64,000 bases of DNA. Origin: Temnothorax longispinosus (lineage: Eukaryota; Arthropoda; Insecta; Hymenoptera; Formicidae). The translations under genes and the position numbers were made by a program. Position 1 is the stretch's first letter; each line of letters opens with the position of its first letter. Below, piece after piece: positions 10,565 to 25,100 of the stretch. Below the pieces are notes generated by a model, which was not told the origin of the DNA, did not search any database, and worked only from the letters and a program-made list of their open reading frames with translations. The stretch is taken from positions 22,717,832 to 22,781,831 of the forward strand of contig NC_092358.1 in NCBI RefSeq assembly GCF_030848805.1. The letters run 5' to 3'.

Positions 10565-13190
10565 GCGAAATCGTAGATAAAATTAATTATAAATTGGTAA
10601 AATATTTATTAATCATTAAAACCAGACGATCAAATTACAGTCCACTTATTTCTAAAAAGTTAACTTATAAAAGCTAATAAAAAATAAAAAATTGAAACAT
10701 TTTGGTAATTCTCAGATGCATTCATCCTCTTAAATATTGAAATTTATTGTTAGAATATATCATAATTCTCTCTTAACACCGATTAATTATCATAACTGAT
10801 TTATTCTTGCTAATGGATTGATTTAATTGATGAATGTTTTGGATTCCATAACACGAAAGAAAAAAGTTACTATTATAAGTCAAATTATTTTTATCTTTTG
10901 GCATGGTATAATTGGAAGTATTAAAGTCATACTGTGCAGTCTCCTTCAAAAGGGGATTTTATAACGTGCGTTTCATTAATCTTTCAACAAAGAGTAAACT
11001 AGTTGCTACTATATTATTGTACTATTATAACAATTCAGACACGAGAATACATTTCTAAAATATTACGAAGAAATTTGACCACTGAACTGTACGCGTACCT
11101 TATACCCCAGATGACAATAATGTCTCCGATTGTATTCTGAAAGAGAAAGAAAACGTCGGCGGTTTATTTGCTCTCTTTTTCATCTGCGGATCTGCGCAAA
11201 GTATTTACTTTCTTTGCCTGGTAAAGAAGAGCGCAGAAAAGAGTCTGCTTTCGTGAGAGAAAAGATGACATTATTTACCGATACTCTCTTCGCAGCTACT
11301 AGGTTTGCTCTCTTTAGTTACGTTACGTTATACTCCTTCGAGTTGAAACAAAATAAATATATTCAGGCGTTTGAATAAATGGGAGAAAGGGAAGATGGAT
11401 GAAAATAAATACGAGAAATATAGTACAATTAAAAAGAATAGATTTTATAGCTTATCAATAATTATAAAACACATAAAAGTGCCAATGTTTAAATATTTTT
11501 ACAACTAATAAGTTATAAAATAAATAAATTCCGAGTCTCTCAAAATTTCTCAAAATTTCTGCGTTAAATAATCACTAAATGACTAAAATTTGTCATGTCG
11601 AGAAATCGGACGTTTTAATAAATTTTGTAATTATTTTCGTACGTCGAAAAGTTTCGCATATTAAATTATTGCGAATAATTTATAGACTCTGTGTGTGAGA
11701 ACCATTTTTAATACTTTAAAAAATACTTCCAACCTTTTTTTCGTATTAAATAATTAATGTTCTTCGATTAATTTTGAATTACTGACAATTAAGCAAGCCT
11801 CCGTATTTTTCTCGCGTTAAAAGTGAATCACATTTATATGTATGCTATCGCAAGTGATTTTTATAAATGTTTCCAACATCGCGTACGCTACTGTATATCG
11901 CCATCGTTTTTATGATATCGGCTGTCTATATTCTTCTGTACACATAGTCGATTGGCTTCTTTTTCGCATATTTTACGTTATTTTTTCGCAGAAATATAAT
12001 GGAAGATTCATTATAGTACGTTTATCATTGCTATAGGTATGTAGAAGCTGTCACGATTCAAATAGTAAAATTTTGAAATGTTTTTGCATAATTCGTGCAT
12101 TAATGATAAGATAATTCAAAATTAATCAATGATAAAATTAATTCTTACAAAAACATAATTATTGTAATTAAAGTAAAAATACATTTTTTTTCTTGAAATC
12201 AGACATTTTCACTAAAGAATATAAAACAGGTTTGTAACATATTTTTAAATTTAAAGATATTGAATTGTGAACAGCGATGTAGAATATTTACGAGCAATCG
12301 GGTAAAATGTTCTTGTCCTATATAGGGGAAACAAATATATCAGGGTTGTGTGTGGGCGCTTTTACGCGTAAAATATAATCATCTATACATGTATACAGTG
12401 TAAGTTATGTCATGTAAACAATGAATAATCTATATGGATCATCGAACATTCATATTTCGTCAGAAATATCGGAAAACGTTTTGTTTGCAGTTTTATTTTC
12501 AGTTACTAGAGAGAGATAATTATTTAGTTTAGGCATAATTTTTAGGCCGCTGCGGAAAATTAACAACGGTTTTGAAGATCTTTATTTTATATCTATAAAA
12601 AAATGCACAATAATGTGCGAATTGCAACCGTGATAAGTATAATATTGCTTTTTGTCGTTTAACAGCTCAACATAAATAATAATGTTCCTATATGTTAGCA
12701 ATTATGCATCTTTCATGTTATTGTACAATTAATAATAAATAAATTATAACTGAAATAATAAATAAATTATAACTGAAATACATCTAATCTAATCTAGTTT
12801 AGAATTTATACTTTATATTTTTGTAGAACTATTTGCAAAAATACAATTTAAAGAAATCAATAAATTAATCAATTAATCATTCAATTCATAATAATTTACA
12901 TTGAGTATATATTGTCTACATGAAAATGGCTCTTATAAACAATACGCAAACAACTCATGTAAATGTAAAGTCTCGAAATTTTACGCACAACCCTATTTTT
13001 ATTACTGTACCTGTACGTGTTCAATTAGAGTGTAATCTTATCCTACTTATCGACAATTAGTTATTTATCAATAGTTTTATGCAATTTATCGGTTGCAGAT
13101 CCGAGAATTTATCCGCGGCAGAGATCTTCAACGCAGGTATATTACCCTCAATCTCGTTGGTAACGTAGGGATTTAAAATTCGCTTGCATT
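10565..13190. other. AT-rich spacer, no gene seen
   Basis: The sequence returns to high AT after the sgg promoter region. A modestly GC-richer patch at about 11080-11350 has only short frames. A 23-bp unit is duplicated in tandem at 12731-12776 (AATAATAAATAAATTATAAC then TGA). No exon, RNA gene or transposon end was recognised. Confidence 0.6.
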
Positions 13191-13194
13191 TTGT

Positions 13195-13518
13195 GGCCGA
13201 TAGTCCACTAGCTCCGTCTGGTGCGGCGAGTGCGGAACGACGCGACGCGACGCGGCGTCCCTTCCTTCCCCCTCCATCGCTGCCGCTGCCAGTGCTCCTG
13301 CTCCGTTCCGTCGCCGGTGCCGGTGGCAAAGCGCGGGTTACGGTTTAAGTTGCATTTTAGATGCGAACGAACGCGCATCTCTCTTTTGGGCACGCGGTTA
13401 CGCGGTTGACGTTACGTGAACATCGGGCGCGCGTTCCCGTACACGACCGCCCATAAGTGCGACACGAGTCGATTGTGAACGATCCTGCGACGCGGGCCGT
13501 GTGACGCGGGATTGACCG
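13195..13518 (+). promoter_or_regulatory. GC-rich block, possible promoter and non-coding first exon
   Basis: About 320 bp of CpG-rich sequence stands out from AT-rich flanks and ends in a good plus-strand splice donor, CCG followed by GTGAGT, at 13519-13524. No long frame with a plausible start runs into the donor, so if transcribed it would be a 5' UTR exon. On this reading it would be the start of a transcript diverging from sgg, about 5 kb from it. It could instead be an alternative sgg promoter on the other strand or a non-transcribed element. No initiator or TATA motif decides this. Confidence 0.3.
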
Positions 13519-13685
13519 GTGAGTTTTCACAATATATTTATCTCGTTCTCTGTGTGCGGAGTTTTGTGTCGAATCCGAGCCGGCGCGACTCCCGGACCTG
13601 CGCTGAGAAACCATACGTGCGTTCTCGATCGCGAATTTCAAGACGCTTTTGCTTCTGCTCGGTTTCAATCGCGTTCTACGTAAAA

Positions 13686-13780
13686 TTAAGGCTGCGGTCC
13701 ACTTGACGCTACAAATGCTTTGAAGGAGAAGAAGAACACTTCGAAGCATTTGTATAGCGTCAAATGGACCGCAGCCTTAA
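13686..13780. mobile_element. 95-bp TTAA-flanked hairpin (piggyBac-like MITE)
   Basis: The two halves are near-perfect inverted copies. The left arm starts TTAAGGCTGCGGTCCACTTG and the right arm, read on the other strand, starts TTAAGGCTGCGGTCCATTTG. Both continue through GACGCTA...CAAATGCTT to a short loop at about 13727-13738. TTAA occurs at each end, the target duplication of piggyBac-type elements. It has no coding capacity. It lies about 165 bp past the candidate donor at 13519. Confidence 0.75.
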
Positions 13781-13789
13781 GATGTAGCA

Positions 13790-16700
13790 AAACGACAAGT
13801 CTTCTGTGCGCCGCGAATTCTTATTAAAATCTCTTTCCGTATCAGTGATTAAATTTGGTATATATATAGTTTCCTAGAATCAGCATTTTGTTCCTCATAA
13901 TAAGTGAAACAAGACCGATATGAATCTTATAATTAATTAGAGAAGGTGCCATTTTCGGTCGGGCTGGATCTTGATAGTCTAATAATATTTAATAAATCTT
14001 CGGCGCGCAATTCACTGATTGTGAGTTGGAATAAGTATTGATATTCACACAGAATGTATATTATTATAGACACGAACATTTTGTCACGGCTCTAAGTTTT
14101 TTGTTATTTAGATGATTACTAGTAATATTTCTGTGCGAATTTTATATTTCCGAAAAGGTATTATATTTCGACAAGTGAAATCATAGGGGTACCTTAATAA
14201 ATTTTCTTTTGTAATTTTTACTTTGTTTAAAAATACACAATCGATTCCCTGTACCTTCGCAAAATCCGTGACGGGCGTCTTTTGCCAGTCCGACCATTGA
14301 GGCATGTTTTTTCAATAGTATAGATTCTTTGACCGGCACAGTTACGCAGAAAAATTCCAATTCCACTTTTTCAGCCGTTTTAGAAAAAACATTTCAAATA
14401 AATTTCTAAAGCGATGAAGGTTTAAAAATAGAATAATTTTGTTTTGTGATATACATGTACAGTGATATGATATACATATTATACACGTCTGTTTTTTTAT
14501 ATATAGCTACTTTGACGATTGGTTTTTAGTTACGTTTAATGCACTTTTGATACATATCCAGCAACAATTCAGCAGAGATATGAAAATCCAAAAATTGACA
14601 ATCGCTTGCTTTCCATTATGATTATAATTGTAAATCAATTTTGCGATTCGATGTGACATCATTGTTTTAACAATTATTTTATTTTCGATTGTCTCAGCCT
14701 CTGCAGTTGCTATTTCAATATCGCATTACAATGTTATTTTAACATTTACAATTATTCGATTTTCAATTAATCTTTTAAGTAAGGATGATAAACGCATGTG
14801 CGTGTATGTGTTGGAGAATGGGATAGAATCAAAAATAAATAAATTTTGTTTTAGCGACGTTAAAAGGGTGTTTGTAAAATACAATTCAATTAAACATTTT
14901 CACAACGAGAAAATGTATTTTACGAGAAGTCTTTTCATTTTCTCTTATAACTCGGAAAATAACTCGTCGACGACATTTTCGTGAGGGAAAGATCGGCTCG
15001 ACAATGGTCGAGGAATCCGCAATTGAAAAGATATATATCTTTTATATCGCGGTTGATCCGGAACACCTTTGTATATTTGACAGCGAGAAAGGGGAAAAAG
15101 GGCTTTGAGGGAAGAAAGAAGAAAGAGTGCAAAATGTTGAAAGTACGATTGAAACGAACAAATATTCTGAGCGTTTCGCTGAATATTTCAACCCTTTATC
15201 ACATTGTTTTGTACCAGTTTTCAGCGAGTGACATTTCCCGATTAAAATCTGCGCGATATTTTGCATTTGGCACGTTTGTTTCTGAACTTGCGTGGTGGTC
15301 GAACATTTCAAGTATTCATCAATTCAAAGTAGAAAGTGACATGTTACATACAAAATACTGTCTTTTAAAATATTATTATTTTCTATTTTACTATTAAATT
15401 TTTTGTTAAATTCTACTGTATTATAAATGTAAAAGTTCGCTTTTTATGCGCTCAATCTCTATCGCAATCGTCAATCTAGCAGGGATTAATAAATTGAATT
15501 GTCTCGGAACAACTATATGTCGGATAATGAAACAAAAAAAAGTAAATAGTGCTTGTTGGCAGTTTTTCTAATATGAACCGGAAGAAACGCGATTGCGCTT
15601 CTTGGCACTGAAACAGTTAAGAAATATTGTTTTATTGCTTAATATACTGTATAGTCGTTCGATTGTTTCTCCCGAGAGGTATTTCTTGCTGTTAATTACT
15701 TATAAAAAGAATAACACGCTAATAAAATTATTGATTTAAAGAACTATTTCTAGCAAAAATGTTTCGAACAAAAGACTCGTAAATAATACGCTAATAAATT
15801 ATTTCTCTAAAGTAGATTACTTGACGGATTGTTTCAATTGTGTCTTTCGTGCGTCTTGAACTACCTTATGTTTTACACGGAATTCTGTGTTATAAAAAGT
15901 AATAACTGTTTTATACGGAGATTAATAGAGCGAATAATAGGAAATATTTCGCGGACGAGAACCCTCCGCGCTGGTATATATACACCGTCGGAAATAAACT
16001 TCCGCGCGCGCTCAAAATTGAGCATTAAAAATCCACGGGTTATCAAGCGACTACAGGGGCATTATATCTTTGTCAGATCTCGTCAGCGTGAATTAGCCTC
16101 ATCCTTTCGGTGCCGCAAGCCGGCCGAGTTTCAACGTGGAAAGATCGTCTCGCCCGAGCTTCTTCCGTTCCTGCCGAGAATTCCGACACTCCCGGAAGGT
16201 TGGATGCAGGGTGCGTTCCCTTACTCTTTTCTATTTTATTTTTCGGTTAAAAAATAATGAAAGAGAACCCATGCCGCGCGCGCACCGTAGGAAAGGCTCT
16301 GGCCCTTAAATATATATGACGTGAAAGAGAGAAGCCGCGCGATGCTACGATTCTTTGCGTGTCGCGCGACGCAAATATAATCGCATTCATTGCCGTTGAA
16401 AGGGTAAAGAATTCGCATATGGTGCAACGACCTGTCGCGGTTTCTTTCCAGGTATTAATGCGCCAAGATATCGTACATATACACGCTTTCAGCGTGTGTG
16501 ACATTACGTATGGATTATCGATCGGTTCTCACGTATTATTCAAATCACGTTGAATAATAAGGAGAAACAGAGAGATTTATTCTTGAGCCCCATCATCATT
16601 TCTCTATGGTTTATTAATGTGAAATTATCATAATGAATTTTCAATACTGCAACATATTATCGAACATGATCTCATTACGGAATCCCACTAAACTAAATTC

Positions 16701-19700
16701 AAGTCTTCGATGTAAATATATGATGATAGCGATCAGATTTCCGCGATGGCCGTTGTTCACATAATGGATATTGATACGTTAGTGACGGGGTAATGAGGAA
16801 GCTCAAAATATGTCTGAAATTCTATAGATAATATACATATCTCAGTAATTGTATTCTTGACAAATTCATCGCGTTATGCGGAGAAAGGTAATTATAATTT
16901 ATTTGTAGTAATTTTGAACTTTGTTCTCTTAAAAATTCTTTTATTTTCACATTTTAAGACAAAATATATTTTAGGAAGTGATAAAATTATATAATATCTA
17001 TGTGATTTTTATTATAAGATGTTGTATTTTCTGTTTTTATTTCTCCATTTTATCGTTTCTTGCAATCTTTCTGCATCGAACACTATTTGATATTTTTTAT
17101 AACAATTTTGAGATTTGTTATTTGTATATGCACCAGTTCTATTTAACATAAAATTAAACTAATCCTATGTTTCTTTTGTTTCTTAATATTTTTGGTATAA
17201 CTCTCTGTAAAATAAATAAAAGGAAATTATGTTATATCAATACGACATTTCAAAACCTCTTCTTATTTTGATAGCAGTAGATAAAACTAGTCGATAACAT
17301 ACACAAATGACAAATTTCGATCTTTTGTTATCAAAAATATCAAATAATATTTATTATTATTTGCCAGAAAAATAAAAAATAAAAGTAAAAATAGAAATAG
17401 AGAGTCAATTATATTTGGTTCATAAAATGCTTATTATCTGAAAAATACGGGAAGTTTATCGTTGAAAAAAGACGCAAATGAAAAATCTTAAAAATTATAT
17501 CACGTATTTTATTAATCGGCTCAATCGATTTGAATGTTCTTTAAGTCTCAAAGCGAGTATCGCGATTAGGCTGCGCGAGTAACATAGTAATCCGCTTCGA
17601 ATGTGATCGTAGAACTAATCCCGTCTCTGAATTCCCACTCAATTTCTGATCAGCCGTGCGCGCAAAAGCGCAACCCGGCGCAGCGCAGAGGCTGCGTGCA
17701 AATTAAACGACTGTATGATTCTCGGCCTCTCGCATATATATTAGTTAATGCTATTGCATCGGCATTCGATGGAAGCGTAGCGAATATATCGGATGAATTC
17801 GAAGCGCGGCTGTGACGCTACGACGATAATAGAGATGCTTTATTTCGATTATAAGCTACTAAAAGCTGAAATATTTCTATAAAGAATTTCGTTATAGTTG
17901 ATTATTATATTGTCCCATTATTTTTATCTCCATATTTTCATTATTTTAATACATACTTTATTTTGTCTGAAAGTTTTCAAAGACTCGAGAATAATAGTTT
18001 GTACATTTTTGATATTTTTCAATTGAATCTAGTCATTTTTAAATTCTGTTTTTGCCTTTATATATATATCAGATTGTCTTAGAAATAAAAAACTTGTTAA
18101 GAAGTATTACTATACTTTTATTTCATAAGTTGCGAAACATTTTTCTCTTTCCATTGCTTGTAACATAAAACTACTGTTAATCGAAGAAAAGCTATAACAT
18201 ATAAACAGTAATAAAAAAGTAGAAATAAGATTCCAACATTTTTCAAACTTTAAATCGATATTTTCGACACTTAAAAGGAAAAATCGGCTTTATATTTTTT
18301 TAGAGACTCTGTCACTACAAAATTAACGTCGTGAGTTATATGACACCCGCCTATACCAGAGAAAAATAGGGGAGATATTTATCTCGATTGTTCGTTGATT
18401 ATTCCGGTTGGGGATTCTGGCACACGTTGACCTTAGCTTAAATAAGCTTAAAATATATACTTATCATATTTAGAAGATCCACAAGCACGCGTGAGATAAT
18501 CCTAAATGGTGCGCGAGAATATATGTCGCTAATCAGCGTCACACATAAATGCGTACGATAGAGCTCCGTATATGTGTATAATAGGACGTTAGCCCTATAC
18601 GGATACGCTACGTTGCCAATATTATGTCGCCACCCCTTCTGGTGTACGGGGCCCCCTTTTGTATTCTTTGCACATGCTTTCTCACGGAGCTTGATGCGAC
18701 TGCACCCGACATGCATTTTGAAGTTTACCGAGGTCTTTTTTTCGAATTTATATGCGTGCCCGATTATGTGTTTTGCTATTCTCCACGATAGACGGTTTTA
18801 AATGATATTACTCAAATACATTTTGTGAAAGCTGCAATAAGTAGCGTAAATAATTTTATGTAACAATGTAATATATATTATGTTACTTTGTTATAAAATA
18901 ATATGTTATAATAATGTATATCTAAAATGTTATTAACAATTAACGAATATTAGAATATGTTTGTACAATGTGTTACATATGTGTTACGTATTTAAAGAAA
19001 AAAATCAATTATGGCCTAAAGAATTTAATTTAATTACAATTATGTCTATCTTCTGAGGATCTTAAATTAATAACTATTAATTGAAAGACATTCTACAATT
19101 TACATTAATAATTTAATACTTGAAAATTTGACATTAGATATAGAAGAGCTTAAAGAAATAAATATATTACTGAAAACATTTTGCTTATTATAAAATTATT
19201 TATATAATACAGTAGAATATTAACTGTCCTTTATTTAGATTAATGAAAACATTTTACTAAATATTATCGCGAAATTAATAAAACGATATTATGGCACACT
19301 GAATAACGTTGATTTATCCAGGCATGTACTTTCATATGATGTATGGTATATTTCCTTTATTTCTTCACTTCACATATACATATACATATACATATTCAAT
19401 TGATATCGTCGTCTAGTTCGATCTACTTCAATTAAAATCTATTTCTGTATATTATCACAACATTCTTTCGTACTTTATTCGAAACCAATCATCCATCAAT
19501 TCTATCTCGTTAAATACTTAATCCATTTTGTTAAGTAATATAATATTGATAACACTAAAGACTGAATCGATAATACAATAAAAGAAACTTGTTTCTTTTC
19601 AAGTTCAAGAAAGAGAGTATCATTTTCTGTAGTTCTTTCTTATGCTGAATACAATTTCAATTTTCAAAATGCTTCGTTGCGTCACACAATTTCAAGATTA

Positions 19701-21840
19701 ATTAAAAAAGATTAAAAAAATTTTTTTAATTAAAAAATTTAACAAATACAAAATGGTGAATGCAATTTCTGTGGTATATTTGTATCCCTTAATATACAAC
19801 CTGTGCGGTATAATAAATCCAATATTTAATCATCGAGATTAATTTTAATTTTTAAAATTTTTAAAATCATTTATTAAATTAATTTTAAACTTTTATTAAT
19901 CTTAATTTTTAAAATAAGAGAAAAGAATTTTACTTGAAGATTGATCTTAATACTACTTAATTCTGAATGTAATAAAACGCTTCATGTAATCGTTGTATAG
20001 TATGTAAAATTGTGTTCTCTTTTTACTTTTAGTCTTTTTACTTCAATTTCAAGTCAAATTTTTTAAAAATATTATGTGATGTAATATGATAATGTATATC
20101 TAAAATGTTACCAATAATTATTTATAATAAACAAATATTACTGTATTTCTACAGTTAAAATTGTGTTAAATATAATAAACTGCAAGGAATAGCTATTTTT
20201 TAAAACTCTTTTTTCTTCTTTTTCTTGTTAAACTATGTAATGTGTATTTGATTGCATACTTGTACATATGTGTGCATGCGCGCAGATGATACAAATGAGT
20301 AAATTCCTGTCTCATTTTTTTCAGGAATTCTGCTTCTGAACGTGATATCTAACAATCTAACTCTCCTAAAAAAACTAATATATACTAATATATTAATATA
20401 AAATTTTATATGTTCTACTTCATTAAATATTATTATAACATTTATTTTTACATTCTAATGTAGGTCATATAACTTTTCTCAATATATAGCAGGTACTATT
20501 TCGAATGTTGAATCGATAATATGACTAATACTGTGTCTTACCGTAATAATTCCACGTTTGTAAGAACGTGACGTACTTCTTTCATCAATTTCGCTCTTCA
20601 ATTTAATTATGTCGAGTCCATATGCCGTCTCTTGTATTCACTCTGGATGATTTCCTTGTCGCTTTCCGCGACGTCGACCCGACGACAATCCGTTTCAATC
20701 TGTCTGCGAAGCGATAACAGTTTTAACGATCACAGAGAGATGTCATACATCTCTAGTCCATTTCTCATGTATCCTATCTCGCGGATACCATTAAAAGCTT
20801 CACGGTTTCGTCACCGGAGCCGTGTTATTGGCCCGTCTCCTATTCTATCCATGTTTGCGTAATTTTAATAATTGAAATTCCAAATGGACGAATATGCTAA
20901 TCTCCGTTTCTCTCGCTGTATTTTATTCACATGTATCTCTCGGTACCAGCCGGACTTGTTTTTCTCCTCATATACGAGAGATTGTATCCTGGCGCTTTAT
21001 ATCCGTTCCAGCCCCTAGTCTATTACTTTTTTACTGCATATCCGCTGATCTCAAGTCGATCGCGGCGGCTTTTTGCGCTCTGTATTTCCTCCACACCCGG
21101 CACTCCCTCCTCTTCGTTTTTCTCTTTCTGTCTTTAGTCCTCGGTATAAATTCTCCCCGCCTGGGAGAGATACAGCGTCGAAATAAATTTCATGTATACG
21201 GCGGAAAAATTGTATACATTTTTTTATTACTCTCAAGCGTTTTTAAAATATTAATGGACTATTAAGCAAGGGGAGTAATCCGAGGTTTAAAACGTGGCCG
21301 CTCGACTCTCGGAATACTTGCGGCATGAGTGTGCGGCTTTATTAATGTTGGGAGTATCGTTCCCCGTTCCCTAACGAGCTGATGTCTTCCGCGGGCGAGC
21401 CCTCGATCCCGCTGTGATAGGGGACACAGTAATCAAGCCGGCCGAGCGATAGCAGATCAGAAGACGTACTTCAGCCACAATGTACATTTTTAATCGCATG
21501 CTTTAGTAGGCTATGCAATATATTGCTCGTTTAATTTTCAAGAGTAAAATATCTTTAAACGACGAATAAAAATTTATACATTGCAGATTTAAACTTTATT
21601 TCTCGAAATATATAATGATTTTATAAATAATCTATTTGATGTTAATGTTTGTACTAATTTCAACATTGTTAACGATCTGAATCATTTTATTGCTATTAAT
21701 TTATGTAATTTATATTTCCAAATTACATTATTTAAATTTCGCGATACATTTGATCAGCGATATACAATACATGCTACAATATTAAAGCGTCAGGTAACAA
21801 TGTACCTTCAACATTTTTTAAATCTCGGTTTTGCCTCTTT
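13790..21840. other. AT-rich spacer with GC islands, no gene recognised
   Basis: GC-richer islands lie at about 14240-14350, 15960-16420, 17540-17825, 18300-18760, 20560-20850 and 20900-21480. Frames inside them reach about 140 codons (for example near 15829-16257) but show no recognised domain, and many lack a plausible start. An (ACATAT)n tract lies at 19371-19395. Between islands the sequence is 70-80 per cent AT with only random short frames. The islands could be regulatory DNA; nothing in the sequence proves it. Confidence 0.55.
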
Positions 21841-21851
21841 TACGATAATTT

Positions 21852-22103
21852 CACGAAAAAAAAAGGTTTTGCAGCAACAGCAAATCTATTTGTTAAATAT
21901 GGGACAACCAACATTTTTTGCTGCGAGAGCTAATTAATTTTGCAATAATAGCAAAATATTTTGTTGCAATAGCAAACAGTTTTGCTGAACTTTGCTATTG
22001 CAGTAAAAGGTTTTGCTATTATTGCAAAATTAATTAGCTCTCGCAGCAAAAAATGTTAATTGTCCGTACAGTAGCAAATCCTTTAGCTAAATTTTTTTCC
22101 GTG
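21852..22103. mobile_element. 252-bp palindromic MITE-like element
   Basis: Almost the whole element is an inverted repeat around about 21990. The arms begin CACG(G)AAAAAAA on each strand and share a long, nearly identical inner block (ACATTTTTTGCTGCGAGAGC, then TAATTAATTTTGCAATAATA). The interior is rich in repeated TTTTGC/GCAAAA words. It has no coding frame. The ends resemble those of other short non-autonomous DNA elements in insects. A target-site duplication could not be fixed with confidence. Confidence 0.72.
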
Positions 22104-22109
22104 TTACGG

Positions 22110-25100
22110 TCCTTTCTGCGAAACGCTCGTCGTGAATAGTCACTAATTTTTTCATCATCTCATTATTTCCTACTTTTGTATTCATTGATTCGTGAACCGC
22201 GAACCGACACGCGCGCTTTCGGAAGATATATCTAATGGTCATTTAACTTCGTGTGTCATGAGTCCAATGGCGGACCATTGTTCAGTCTATTTGCGCGATT
22301 CGACGCAAATCTCTCGATGACCCTCGCGATATGATGACGCGGATGTCTAGCGCTATTTCGTGATCGCGGCCTGATTTCTGCAACGCGCGCGACGCGCTTT
22401 TCATTTATCATAATGAATAAATATTTGGATTGAAACGAGCGGATCCAAATCCATTACCGGTTGCTCGACGTGACGCGACCCGCGATTTAATATATAAAAT
22501 CGCGCCCCGGTAGTGGATCTGTCATTTCGTGTTGTTGACTTCGGTCCCACATAGTTTAAACTGCGCGGGCAGCGTCCAGCGAGATGTGACACGCGGAGAT
22601 GGCGAAAATTTGGTTCTCATTTCACCGAGAGTTCGATAGAACCGTCGCGTCGTTCGCATTAAACAGCGTAAAATTTGCACAATGTAGGACATTATAAAAG
22701 AGACAGCAAGAATAAAAAGTTCTACGTTTTAATATTTTATTATTTGTTTTAATCAAATTATTTTAAATGTAAAGAGTAAAGATTTTTATACAATATTAGT
22801 GGATAAAATTATGAGATTAGTGTACTTATAACAGTTATATGTATACCTATACGTGTAAAAGTATAAGTAAATAGATACCTCTCAATATTTGAAAATTTGA
22901 ATATGTAGGATTTTTATCTTTTTACGTAATAAGCACGCATATAAAATTTACATATTATATTATGAATATTTGCTAGTGCAGCTTTCAATTTAAATACAAA
23001 TTCAATTTATATTTATCGAGATATATCGATTTTTTGATACGCGTATCTAATTTTTATACTTCCAGGATAAAAAAATAGACATGTTTTTATATTTGCATAT
23101 AGACCACGCATACTATTTTATCTCTTGCTGTGCATTGCATTACATTATACGACGCAAATTCTTTTCACAGCTGATTTTATTGCTCTGAAAAGATATCTAT
23201 CTTCCGTAATATAGTATTGATTTGAATTGGTAATGTACATTAGAGAACAATTTTATTTAATACCAGCCATTTACAGATTGGTTCTTCATCTTTCTCACTT
23301 TTCTCTCGACTTTCCTGCGAATAATGTCAGTTAACGTTATTCCTTTTTACAATATATGATTTCATTCTTAAATGTACCAGACGTTCTATTTTGAATTTCT
23401 TTTAACGGAAATTGCTAACATTTTATTACTTTTGTTAATTCGAAAATTGAATATCGACAATATTTGATATTGTAGGTTTAAATTCGCCTTGTGCAAATTA
23501 CATTTTATTGAAAAAAATAGAATTCAATTTGACGAATGTTTTTGGCAAGGCTTCAGTTTGTCAATCTCACATTCACTGGACTTGCGGTTTGGTAAATGGA
23601 TTTCATTTCTCTTTGTTGGTTAGTTCCAATTTTCATTTCTAGTCCGAATATTTCGCAGAATGTGAATATTAGAAGAATTTTTCAGGTATTTCCTCTTGAA
23701 AATTATATTATCTTTGTACATACAATTTTTAAATATTTACTTTATGTTCGTCGGAGAACTTGAGATTATTTAATTTATCTATTATCGCTGAAGATAGCTT
23801 AAAGTAGAGCCGAAACGTACGATTTATAATTTGTATTAAATTATTAATTAAAGATTATACAACGTTAACTCACGCACAACGCGCCTGACTCTCAAAGCCC
23901 ATCTTTCTTCTTTACTCGTTAATTTTAATATCGAGTCTTTAGTTTAATTAATTATTTATTAGAATTTTATTTTCTGTACGGCTACGTACCCCTAAATTTT
24001 TTTATCGTAAATTTTGTTTTGTAAATTGTTTTGTTTTATCTTTACTTATTAAATTTTTAGATTTATGCTCTTTTTATTCTTTATATTTATTAATTAAAAA
24101 TATATATTGAAATTTCTTATTAAAGTATTTAATCTTTAGAATGGAATATTAATCAAAAACATAATGAATAATAAAACAATTTACTATAAATATACAATGA
24201 AAGCGTATATGTATGTATGAACTTTTTGTTATTAAATTTACAAATAATTTAATACTTTCTAATTTATTGATATTATAATATCAATATATATCATTAACAA
24301 TTTCTGTGATAAATGAAGGATATAATTTTTGATTGAATGATACGGCAACTACCATTCCATTAAATATTCGAAATTACGTCGATTTTATCGAATTGTAGCC
24401 GATCAGGCTTTCATTCATTGTCATTCGCGACACGTTAGTTATTTTTATGACTGACGGCAACAACGGCCGTTTAATCCCACGACAGTAAAGTATTGTATAG
24501 CAGTCGCCGTAAAACGAAATAATCGCGCATCGACAAATACATATCCTGAAAATGGCATAATGGCATTCGATCGCTCCAAATTTACAGTAGCCGTCGGCTG
24601 TTGATTATTGACAGTACCTTGGCGAAATATTGTTTTAAACAATCTCGCCCGTCTGGTAATTTGCAGTTTGACACGTCGTTCGTTATAATTATCGGTTCGC
24701 TTCATCTTTTCCAACGTGTAGCAAATGTTGACGAAAATCAAACAAACCTGATGAATGTTAACCATTTTCAGTCAATAAAACATTCAAGAACACGAAGATT
24801 TATTAAATACATTAAATATACTAAGCTATTAACACACATTATTAAGACATTTAAATTATTAGTAATTATTAATTAACAATAAGATTAAAGTCAATCCTGT
24901 TGCAGTTTTTTATTTTGTTGTTATTAATTTCAATGAAGTTTTTATTAATTTTAATAGTGAAGATTACAATTTTAATATGAGGAATATTGAAGCTTACATT
25001 TTTTAAAGTTAAATTTTCTATTTACGTTTCTGAATGTCGATATTTTCGTCAAATACTTAATAAATTGTTTCTAGTCAGATATATGCACAAGGAAAATTTT

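Noticed and set aside
9856..10677. 273-codon plus-strand frame
   Set aside because: Longest frame in the window, but without a domain. It runs from CpG-rich promoter DNA into AT-rich spacer with an abrupt composition change inside the frame. It also overlaps other equally long frames.
13057..13329. 90-codon minus-strand frame at the 13.2-kb GC block
   Set aside because: The start is a TTG, not an ATG, the N-terminal half is Arg/Ser/Gly-biased and the remainder is AT-driven. No recognised domain or splice site at the composition boundary.
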